From the NCBI GenBank assembly GCA_014529385.2, contig CM043963.1, positions 110,088,912 through 110,152,911 on the forward strand: DNA of 64,000 nucleotides. The letters run 5' to 3'. The translations under genes and the position numbers were made by a program. How positions within the stretch are numbered: the first letter of the stretch is position 1; each line of letters begins with the position of its first letter. The notes beneath the pieces were generated by a model. It worked only from the letters and a program-made list of their open reading frames with translations. It was not told where the DNA came from and ran no database searches. Of this stretch, positions 55,792 through 64,000 are shown in pieces. This DNA comes from Adiantum capillus-veneris (taxonomy: Eukaryota > Streptophyta > Polypodiopsida > Polypodiales > Pteridaceae).

Positions 55792-58380
55792 GGACATTGG
55801 CAAGCCATGGTACTTGAAAATTTGTGAAATGAAGAGGGTTGCCATTTGATGGGCTTTCATAGTCTTTTTGACAGGTATAAAATGAGCTTGTTTACCGAAC
55901 CTGTCTACTATCGTCCATATTCCCGTATTCCCATGGATAGACTTAGGCAATCCAAAGATAAAATCCATGTATATGCTCTCCCATGGTGAATTAGGGATTG
56001 GCAAGGGTTGAAGTAATCCAAGTTGCTTCCCTCTATCAAATTTTGTCTTTTGGCATACCACACATTTAGAAACATACTCTTGTATGTTCACTTTCATGGT
56101 AGGACAATAGAAATATGTTTCAATTCCCTTTAAGGTAGACTGAATCCCTCTATGCCCCGCATAAGGTGGAGCATGAGATTCATACATTACTTTCTCACGT
56201 AGTGAGTTAGTAACGCATAGTCTATTGCCATAGAGAAGATAAACATCTTGTAAGGTAAATGGTTCTTCTTTCCTCCCTAATGCAAGGGCTGAAATCACAT
56301 CTCTAAAATCGGGATCAATAGCGTACTCATCTATCATTGAAGATAGATCATTGTGACTTGCTATGGAAACCGCATTCACTCTCGGCCGTCTTGAGAGTGC
56401 ATCAACTACTTGATTATGCTTGCCAGCAATGTGAGCAATATGAAAATGAAATTGCGAAAGGAAATTTGCCCACCTCATTTGTTTGTCGGAGAGCTTGGTC
56501 TGCGTCATGAAGTACTTAAGACTTTGGTGATCCGTTCGCAGAATGAAAGGAGTCCCCAATAAATAGTGCTTCCATGAGTCTAAGGCATGTAGAACTACAA
56601 GGATTTCCTTTTCGTATATGCCTAGAGCTTGCTCAACAGGGTCGAGCCTTCGACTCTCATAGCCTATGGTATGCCCTTCTTGGAGCAAAACAGCTCCAAG
56701 GCAATCACCACAAGCATCACATTGGACCTCAAATGGCTTTGAGAGATCCGGTAGTGTAAGCACAGGTTGAGAGATAAGCTTTTCGAAAGCATTGTTCTCC
56801 TTAGCAAACCATGTATACCTAACGTTTTTCTTTGTTAGGTCATGTAATGGTCCCGCAATTTGTGAGAACTTTTCTATGAAGTGTCTATAGTATGCACACA
56901 TACCTATAAAGCTTCTTAGTTCATGATGATTCCTTGGTTTAGGCCATCCTTTTATTGCCTCTAACTTAGATGGATCCATTTGGATGCCATCTTGAGAGAT
57001 AATATGACCTAAATACTGAATCTCTTGCAAGAAAAATTCACTTTTCTTTCGATTAACATAAAGTTTATTCTCTCTTAAAACTTGAAATATTACCTGGAGG
57101 TGTTGCTTGTGTTCCTCCAATGAATTAGAGTAGATGATAATATCATCAAAGAACACTCCAGTGAAGGTTCGATGAGGCCTGAACAGATTCTCCATCAAGC
57201 GGTTGAATGTGGCTGGTGCATTGGTCAAGCCAAAAGGCATGACAATGTATTCGTAAAGACCAAATGTGGTGCGAAATGCGGTCTTAACAATGTCTTGATC
57301 AACAATCCTTATTTGATGATAGCCACTTTTTAGGTCAATCCTACTGAAGTAGGTCGATCCTTGTAGCTTATCAAATAGGTCTTCTACCCGTGGAACGGGA
57401 AACCTATTCTTGGTAGTGATCCTATTTAGTGCTCTATAGTAGACACACATACGATATGTGCCGTCTTTCTTTTGCACTAGTAGCATAGGTAAGCAAAATG
57501 GAGATGAGCTTGGCCTAACCATACCCTTCTCAACTAACTCATGCACTTGCCGCATAATCTCCTCTGGTTGAGCTTGAGAAACTCTATAAGGAGGTTTGTT
57601 AGGCGGTGAACTTCCTGAAAGAAGTTCAATTGCATGGTCATCATTACCTCGTTTAGGAGGTAGCTCACAAGGGATGTCGTCAATAAAAACATCTTGAAAC
57701 CCCTTGAGAATATTGGATAACTCTAATTCCTTTTGGTTGCTTTTATTTTCTTTTGTTAAAGCATTAGGTTCATTTTGAGAATCTTTAACAAAAATCATAT
57801 ACACGAAAATAGAGCTCTTTATTGACTTGTTGAAAGCTGGTGTATGTACAATGGGGATAGTGTTACCCATTTCCTTAGCATCTATATACATGTCTTTTTC
57901 CCTGAACTTCAAGGAGATTCTCCTTTCAGGAAATTTAACATTGGCAGTCAGGCAGTCAACAAACCATGGTGCCCCTAGGATTACATCCTCATGCTTGAGA
58001 GGAGAGATAAAGAAGTCCTCTTTGTCCACATAGCCTTGGACATGAAGCCTCAATTTCCCGATTAAGGGAGTGACTAAAGCTTCTTGCCCCTTGAAGGCAC
58101 TGTCTACGAGTAGGACATCTCCCATCTCATAGGATTGTATGCCTAGCTTGGTGGCTAACTCTATAGATATAAAATTGTGAGTAGAACCAGGGTCAAAGAG
58201 AATAAAAGCATCATGTTCTCTTACCTTTCCCCAAGCATGGCATAGAGGAGATCCTTTGTGATGAGTTTGGTGAGTCTCCTCCTCTTGGATTTCAACCAAG
58301 GAAGCTCTAGGAGGATCTTGGCGGTTGTTCTTTTGGGGACAAGCGCGGTACGCATGCCCTGTTCGCCGCACTTGAAACAC
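55783..58380 (-). CDS. Pol of element D: protease, RT, RNase H, integrase N-terminus
   Basis: 865 codons open. Order: the second half of a zinc knuckle (GHAYRACPQ); protease (LFDPGSTHNFISIEL, VILGAPWFV); RT ([65 protein letters not shown]); connection (IGMCAYYRHFIEKFSQIA); RNase H (CDACGDCLGAVLLQ, YEKEILVVLHAL, LRTDHQSLKYF); integrase zinc module (HAPPYAGHRGI, CVVCQKTK) and core start (IYMDFIFGLP with the first Asp). It ends where the core is cut by a small deletion. Apart from that and a 1-bp loss at the gag join, the frame is intact. Confidence 0.95.
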   Translation of the reverse strand: MFQVRRTGHAYRACPQKNNRQDPPRASLVEIQEEETHQTHHKGSPLCHAWGKVREHDAFILFDPGSTHNFISIELATKLGIQSYEMGDVLLVDSAFKGQEALVTPLIGKLRLHVQGYVDKEDFFISPLKHEDVILGAPWFVDCLTANVKFPERRISLKFREKDMYIDAKEMGNTIPIVHTPAFNKSIKSSIFVYMIFVKDSQNEPNALTKENKSNQKELELSNILKGFQDVFIDDIPCELPPKRGNDDHAIELLSGSSPPNKPPYRVSQAQPEEIMRQVHELVEKGMVRPSSSPFCLPMLLVQKKDGTYRMCVYYRALNRITTKNRFPVPRVEDLFDKLQGSTYFSRIDLKSGYHQIRIVDQDIVKTAFRTTFGLYEYIVMPFGLTNAPATFNRLMENLFRPHRTFTGVFFDDIIIYSNSLEEHKQHLQVIFQVLRENKLYVNRKKSEFFLQEIQYLGHIISQDGIQMDPSKLEAIKGWPKPRNHHELRSFIGMCAYYRHFIEKFSQIAGPLHDLTKKNVRYTWFAKENNAFEKLISQPVLTLPDLSKPFEVQCDACGDCLGAVLLQEGHTIGYESRRLDPVEQALGIYEKEILVVLHALDSWKHYLLGTPFILRTDHQSLKYFMTQTKLSDKQMRWANFLSQFHFHIAHIAGKHNQVVDALSRRPRVNAVSIASHNDLSSMIDEYAIDPDFRDVISALALGRKEEPFTLQDVYLLYGNRLCVTNSLREKVMYESHAPPYAGHRGIQSTLKGIETYFYCPTMKVNIQEYVSKCVVCQKTKFDRGKQLGLLQPLPIPNSPWESIYMDFIFGLPKSIHGNTGIWTIVDRFGKQAHFIPVKKTMKAHQMATLFISQIFKYHGLPMSIV

Positions 58381-59828
58381 CGGTTATCCTTGCGATAACG
58401 TTCAAGCTCTTTAGGAGAGAGTTTGTTCTTACCTTTGTAAACTCCCTTCTCTTTAGCTTTGTTGGAGTTGCCCTTAGGAGACTTTTGGACATTTTCCTTC
58501 CCCTTAGGCTCATTGGAACCCTTGTTTTCCGGGGGCTTATTATTTCTTTTAGCCGCTGTTTGGAAATTGATTCAAGAGGCCACCATAGTATGATGTATTA
58601 CCGCCGATATGGTACGTGGCCTTTGGGAGTTGACATACTCCACCATTTCTTCGGTTAAAAAGCCCGCACAAAATTGTTGCTTTTTCTCTCCAAAATCCAA
58701 CTTTTTGAAGACAGTGGCTTTGAGTTGTAAGTCCCAAAACTTGTCTACATATTTGTGGATGGATTCATTGGGAGAGAGCTTTAAACTTCACCATTCGGTG
58801 AGTACCTTGTCTTTGGCATCGGTGACCAAAAACTGCTTCATAATGGAATCTCTTAAATCTTTCCATGTTCGTGGAGCTTCACCGTTGGCTTGTAGGCTAG
58901 ACCACCATTGCCTGGCAAACTTTTGAAAGTGCATAGATACATGGCGTAGCTTAGAGGACTCTGTGAAGCCCTCATCTCCAAACGCCGCATCGAATTGCTG
59001 GATAAAGGCCAAGACTTTGTCCGTAGCACCAAAGGTGCCATCATAGGTAAGGAAAGAGATGCTCTTCCCTCCCTCTTTGAATTTCTTCAACTTGGACGAC
59101 CTCTTCCATGTAGCATAGGATTTCCTATGGCCTCTTCTTTTTGATGGTTCAAAGTATGCACCATCACTTTCTTCAGAAGGTGAAGAATTTGAAGAAGGTG
59201 GAGAAGAGGGTGACGTCTTTCTCGCCTCTTTCTTGTCTTGATCTTCGTTGTCTTCACCATCACTTTCATAAGAGGAAGAGGATGAAGAAGATGGAGAAGA
59301 GGGTGTCCTCTTTCTCGCCTTTTTCTTCTCTTGTTTTTTATCATCCCTCTTTGAATTATGGCGTGGAGAAGAGTGTGATGGTCTTCTCCGCTTTGGTGGT
59401 GATGGAGAGCGTTTAGCCCGCCGTCTTCGTGGAGCTATCTCCGCCGAGGTGGCGGGAGACTCGCTTCTTTCTCGTTCCTTCGGTGGAGGCTCTTGAGTTC
59501 TCCTTTGGGAAGGAGATGCATCGTCAACAAGTAAATTCTTGAGCCTTTCATATGGATTCTCTTCTTCTTCCCGAATTGGAGAAAGACCTCTTTTGGGAGT
59601 CTCACAAGGAGGCTTCCTAGGTGTTCTCTCGTCATAGTGATGAGCTTGGAGAATCCCGTGAGCACCGAGCTGCCGTTGCACTTCACTTTGGAGAGATGGA
59701 TTGCTCATGGCCTGTTGAAGCCTAGAAACAAGATAGTTAACAAGCATTGAAGCATCATTAGTAGCTTGCTCATGAGCAAAATCAAAGTTATCAACATTAA
59801 TTTCACTCTCTTTACTATTGTCAGCCAT
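58381..59828 (-). pseudogene. Gag of element D with Arg/Ser-rich N-terminal region
   Basis: Start ATG at 59828 (MADNSKESEINVDNFDFAHE). A 346-codon open frame ends at TGA 58788, then the same frame continues (SLKLSPNESIHKYVDKFWDL) to a zinc knuckle near 58370. Seen: an acidic start, an Arg/Ser/Pro-rich tract (about residues 120-175: RRRRAKRSPSPPKRRRPSHS), Ser/Lys/Glu runs, and a capsid domain (about 245-345: VLAFIQQFDAAFGDEGFTES, ARQWWSSLQANG). The knuckle CFKCGEQG(H) is broken by loss of one base compared with the copy near 51110, which separates gag from pol. The TGA at 58788 also occurs in the partial copy, so it predates their separation. Confidence 0.9.
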
Positions 59829-60217
59829 TCTAACAACTTTTAGGTGTACTTTGGCACTTCAAGCCCTAGTTGCTACTCCTCTTTACCCCTTTAGAAAAAG
59901 CACTCAAGCTACTATACCCGCGGCTCGAATACCATTAATTGCAAAGAATAGAAGAGAGGGTCTTTCAACACCAAAACAGCACCGGCTCCTGTCAAGCTTC
60001 TAATAGCTCAATAGTGGTTAAGCCGTAGGCAAGCCCCGTAGGACTCCACTATTAAGACCATAGCGCTCGATGGTGATGCCCCGTTAATTGCAGGAAGTCA
60101 GGCGCATTGCAAGGCTGAAAAATCCCTATTCTACTTACTCACAGGCAATTAATAATACCAACCATTTGTAGCTAGCTTGAGGACCTCCCTTCTTGAGCAA
60201 GAAAAGAGAAACCTTGA
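59829..60217 (-). other. Leader of element D
   Basis: Untranslated region of about 390 bp between primer site and gag, conserved with 52565-52960 in the partial copy. No ORF of note. Confidence 0.7.
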
Positions 60218-60229
60218 ACTCTGATACCA
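60218..60229 (-). other. Primer binding site of element D, iMet type
   Basis: Minus-strand TGGTATCAGAGT one base after the 5' LTR (60231), 11 of 12 matches to the plant initiator-Met site. Confidence 0.9.
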
Positions 60230-60230
60230 A

Positions 60231-61821
60231 TGTAACATTTAATGGCCTAATAGCTTATGTGTAGCGGAAATTAGCATGAACATAGTGGGCATTTCATTAG
60301 AATAGATTCCTAATGAGAATTACAAGAGTGCTTGGGTGGAGAGAGCAACAAAAAGCATAACACCTAGTTAGATAGCATCAACAATACTTTCAAAAGAGAG
60401 AGAAATTAAGCTATTGACAACAGTTGAGGACCGGATTTTCATGGAGCCGGTCCCCCCTCCAAAAGGCTTTGTATTATGGTTTCTCCCATCAAGAAAGACA
60501 TTGTACAATACAATTCTTTGTGTTCCTTCAAGACTAGCTAGTGCAATGAAGATGAAAGCTTCATGCACTAAGCAAAACACTTAACAAACACAAATTTAAT
60601 TATCCCCGTTCTCAGGCCCAAGACCTCACACACCTTCGAAGATGGTGAGAGCTAGCAGGGTATAAGAGTAGATTGAGAGAAAGAAGGAGTATCTTACGAG
60701 AAAGATGTACATCTCCTCACATAATCACTCATATTAGCATAGCTTTAGCTTAGTAATTATCTTGGTAGAGGAGATGAGCATGCATTGAAGCTTGGCTCTT
60801 GGTTGGATTTGCATCCACAAGACAAGAGTGTGTCGTTGTAGGATTCTATCTCACAAGCTTGGAGTAGGTGATGAGCTCTCCATTAAAGCTTGGGAAGAGA
60901 TAGTCTTCTCTTTCTTCACACATGAGATTGTGTGAGTGTGTGTGTGTGATAATGCCTTGCAAAAATCAGCCCCCTCTCTCTCTTGGGCGAGCCCTCTTGC
61001 TATTTGCTCTTGCTCGAGCCTCATTGGCCCTCCCCAAGTCAAGCCAATGACCATTAAGCAGCATAAGTGATAGCCTTCTGACATGTGTCCCCCTTTCCCC
61101 TTTTGTGAGAGCTTTAGGTAATTAAATAATTAAACTAAACTCTCATTGGACCCCTTTGCCTTCTGGCCAATAGGAATCAGGCAATCCATTGGGCTCCTTA
61201 ATGCTCATTGGACCCCTTGTGAGACTGCCCAATAGTCTTCTAGGAGACTTAATTCTCATTGGTTTCTTTTATTAAATGTTTTTAAATTAATTAAACTAGA
61301 TTTACTCTAGCTCAATTCTCATTGGTCCACTTCAAGGGTCATCCAATAGAAACCGGGCACACCTTGTGGGCATCTGGCCTAGGGAGCTGACATGTGTCCC
61401 TCATTCCCTTTGTGTAAAGGGAGACTGTGTGTGTGTGTGTGGCTTTCTCTCTCATCCCCTAGAAGAAGGGCTCGCCCCCTCCCATGTAGGGATATGTGTT
61501 GACTTTGGAGAGCACACAAAGCATCCAATTTCCCCTAAGCTTTAACCCTTTGGACACAACCTTTGAATTTCGGAACCTTAGCATTTTAGAAGTCTTAATG
61601 GGCTGAACCTTAGGCTCTTTTTAGCCCATTGTTGCACATGGCTCTTTTGCAGATGGCCCCCCCTTTGGATCCCTATTTTCCCTCCTTTGGATCCCTAGTG
61701 TGGCCGGCCTACTAGCTTAACCAATATTCTAGCCTTTTCTCCCCTTGCACTTCCCCACATTAAATGATCAGTTTAATATGAGAAAATCATTTAGGAGAAT
61801 TAGATATTGATTATTATGACA
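60231..61821 (-). repeat. 5' LTR of element D (right)
   Basis: 1,591 bp, near-identical to 52974-54566 with about 18 visible differences, TG...CA ends. Confidence 0.95.
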
Positions 61822-62311
61822 CTTATCCTATCTAGCGATCCTAAGACTCACCTTCCAAGGGGAGAGAAACCTTGAGTTCCTTTTTCCCCATGTTTCAGAG
61901 GCACGTACATTTGAGACTTTGCCGCTCTAGGGGCAATGAGTATTACTAGTATCGATTTAAACACTATGGGGACAGAGAGTTCCCGACCAATCGGGACCAC
62001 CCTTCTCATAGGCGTTGGCAACCTCAGCCAAGCCCCCACTTTCCACCCCCACACTCACACTTCCTTGTGTTTCCTAATTACTACCACAATGATTGTTCAA
62101 CATAAACATTCCTTGATTAAATTCCGAATCACAATGTTCATTAAGACAGCCCTTCAATCAGTATTGCAAAGCGGCACCAAGACAGTATTCTAGTAAAAAT
62201 TCTACTCAAACTTATTCATTAAAATTCCAATGTTCTGGAGGTACAACATCCCCCCTCTAGCGAGAGTTTACTCCTCCCGTTGTCGCCTAGCTGCCCATAC
62301 AACTAGGTATG

Positions 62312-62427
62312 TCCACCGCATAGAAAGCACGACATGGACACTCCCACTGCATAGAAAGCAAGACGTGGGTTCCCACCGCATAGAAAGCAAATCGTGGGTA
62401 TCCACCACATAGAAAGCAAGTCATGGA
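62312..62427. repeat. 30-bp tandem repeat, four units
   Basis: Four copies of CCCACCGCATAGAAAGCA followed by a variable CGTGGG-like part, starting near 62313, 62343, 62372 and 62402. Confidence 0.92.
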
Positions 62428-62718
62428 TTCAAGAGCCCTTAACGAGGAACTCTGCCCCCTGTGATCATTAGGGGGGTCATGACTAATTCAACATTGGAAA
62501 TAGAATGAACATGTCGAGCTAAATTTTCCCTTGCAGACATTCTTTCCTATTTCAAACAGTATATCCATCAATCATTTCTTTCCTACCTTAGACTTAAATA
62601 TACAATGAATTCACATGCCGAGATTTTCGTCGGATTTCTCCAACATGTTTGGGGATATGTTCTTTCCTAGCTAACGTGTGCAATGTTAACTAAACAACTG
62701 AATAAAATTGTGACCTAC

Positions 62719-62859
62719 CTCTTCCATTTCTTTGTCAATGGCTCGTGAGATGGCCGGTGCCTATTCGGCCATGGGAACTTTTCCCTTTCCATTCACATTG
62801 CTCGTTCCCGCCTCGCGGTCGTGGGTACCACCGAAGCGAGTTCTCTTAACCGGGGCCAT
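62719..62859 (-). pseudogene. Diverged LTR-encoded exon-like ORF (F)
   Basis: Starts MAPVKRTRFGGTHDREAGTS, like the MAPK...DHEAGPS of element A, and ends at GAG|GTAGGT, a good splice-donor form, after 47 codons in phase 0. One in-frame TAG follows KVPMAE. The shared start, EAG(P/T)S motif, position downstream of the TATA box and donor-like end support a common origin and role. Confidence 0.5.
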
Positions 62860-63696
62860 TTTATACTCACTACTTTAAATGATAAACTTGAAGAAAAAGA
62901 GCTAAGGTCCGAGAGCATCATAACAAACCAAATTGCATATTAGAATCATTGAGGGTCCTCCTTATTCAAGGGTTTAGAGTTTTCCTTCGAGACCTAGCAA
63001 TTTTATAGGTAATACTTTACTTAACCTATGGGAACCGGCTCTAAAGTTAATTACTTGGCTTAGATGATTAAGGAATTTCAAAATTTTACTAATTAATTTA
63101 CAAGAGAGATGGATTAAACAAGCTCAATCACTTTACTAGTGTAATAAGAAAGATGTAGAGTTATCGCATGCATAGGTGTTAGGAAATTTTCTTCTTAGTG
63201 ACCTAATGAAGAATTAATTTTACCTTAATCACATCTTAATGTGTGAGAAAATTGAATCTAAATTTAATTACAACACTAATGAGTGGTAAAAGAATGAATT
63301 TCATCAAATCTACATTGTTACCGGCTGCTGACAATTAATTAACTATGCTGCCTAGAGAGAGAATTCTCTTCTAATAATGTATTAATCATAGATTAAGAAT
63401 GATGAATGGCTGCATAAATTAGCTAATTAGATGATGATTATGTAATGGAGTATAGCTATGAAAAATAAGAGAGCAGCTATTGGAAATTATAGCTAGATTT
63501 AAGCATAGTAGACGAGGAATTTGGAGAATAATGAAGAGAATTAAGAAGAACACGAATTAAACCATGATTACCGTGATTAGGGGCTAAGAATCCTCTTGAT
63601 TTTCTGATCCAAATGAATCCTCAAGATGAGAATTTCGGCAGCACCTCCCTCCTTGCTTCTCCTTCAAAAACTATGTGTGTGCCGTCAGCACCTTCC

Positions 63697-63700
<4 letters not shown>

Positions 63701-63756
<56 letters not shown>

Positions 63757-63775
63757 TGGGTGTGTGTGTGAGCAT

Positions 63776-63836
<61 letters not shown>
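63701..63836. repeat. (GT)n microsatellites
   Basis: Two long TG runs (63701-63754 and 63779-63836) separated by a 24-bp interruption that itself contains TG. Open frames through them are artefacts. Confidence 0.98.
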
Positions 63837-63838
<2 letters not shown>

Positions 63839-63844
63839 CACACC

Positions 63845-63852
63845 TTTAAATA
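63845..63852 (-). promoter_or_regulatory. TATA-like box in LTR F
   Basis: Minus-strand TATTTAAA in GCCTATTTAAAGGTG, about 990 bp upstream of the exon-like ORF. The TG microsatellites begin just downstream of it and would fall in the transcribed part. Confidence 0.5.
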
Positions 63853-64000
63853 GGCTCCTCAAGGCTGAAAATCGATCTGGGTTGCTATAAGCATCTGAGT
63901 GAGCACTCAGTGAATGCAGTGGCAAGTCTAGTTGCCTACCCACCAAGTGTCCAGTTGGTCAGTTTAACTGGCTCTCACACCCACTCTCTAGCTTAGAAAC

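Larger units (their letters stand above)
52974..61821 (-). mobile_element. Chromovirus element D (LTR-internal-LTR)
   Basis: 8,848 bp on the minus strand. LTRs 52974-54566 and 60231-61821 (minus: TGTCATAATAA...AATGTTACA) are about 99% identical by eye. Inside are an iMet primer site, a leader, gag, and a protease-RT-RNase H-integrase-chromodomain pol. The left LTR is shared with a second, partial internal region (50369-52973), so no target duplication flanks it: ACCAA is left of 52974 and CTTAT right of 61821. Unequal exchange between LTRs would give this arrangement. Confidence 0.93.
61822..64000 (-). repeat. Partial LTR of a diverged A-related element (F)
   Basis: Resembles the LTR of element A in order and wording: AACCTCAGCCAAGCCCCCACTT, CTAATTACTACCAC, TTCATTAAGACAGCCCTTCA, then an exon-like ORF, AT-rich DNA and a TATA box. 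It is too diverged to be the same family copy. Its inner end is cut by element D and its outer end passes the window edge. Long AT-rich stretches (62940-63600) have no gene. Confidence 0.7.

Noticed and set aside
63671-63946. Open frames through the TG runs near the right edge
   Set aside because: Same artefact of simple repeats.

Overview
This is repeat-rich nuclear DNA from a land plant, probably one with a large genome. Almost everything recognisable is LTR retrotransposon of the Ty3/gypsy superfamily. The plant signs are initiator-Met and Asp-type primer sites, a dual-RNase-H Tat-type element, chromodomain integrases, and a short CCCTAAA telomere-type motif. No host gene, rRNA or tRNA gene could be supported. 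The species cannot be named from the sequence.

Layout. 1-2695: decayed chromovirus integrase/chromodomain end plus part of its 3' LTR (+). 2696-22189: a 19.5-kb element on the minus strand, here called C. Its parts in element order are truncated 5' LTR, Asp-type primer site, leader, gag, protease, RT/RNase H, integrase with two zinc-binding modules, a second retropepsin-like module after integrase, a spacer, a third ORF of about 1,160 codons, polypurine tract and 3' LTR. Both non-coding stretches carry copies of a 20-24 bp palindrome with core CATCCTACGCGTAGGATG. 23030-34348: a young plus-strand Tat-type element (E) with about 99% identical LTRs, a 4-bp target duplication, two paralogous small ORFs in the leader, and a polyprotein broken only by three in-frame stops. 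34464-46593: a complete minus-strand chromovirus (A) with 3.55-kb LTRs and a perfect ATAAA target duplication. Its LTRs hold a conserved 54-codon exon-like ORF ending at a splice-donor-like site. E and A sit 115 bp apart in one older sequence.

46594-49944: mixed low-complexity DNA, including CATAAC-like repeats, units with long CATATG-centred palindromes, TTAGG-like repeats and a possible CACTA transposon end. 49945-61821: a rearranged chromovirus complex (D) read LTR-internal-LTR-partial internal on the minus strand, ending in an inverted LTR fragment. 61822-64000: a diverged LTR related to that of A, with its own copy of the exon-like ORF, a 30-bp tandem repeat and TG microsatellites.

How the parts work together: each element has its own gag (particle), protease, reverse transcriptase/RNase H and integrase, expressed from the 5' LTR and primed by a host tRNA. 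All copies are disabled to some degree. E is closest to intact and C is the most unusual in gene content.
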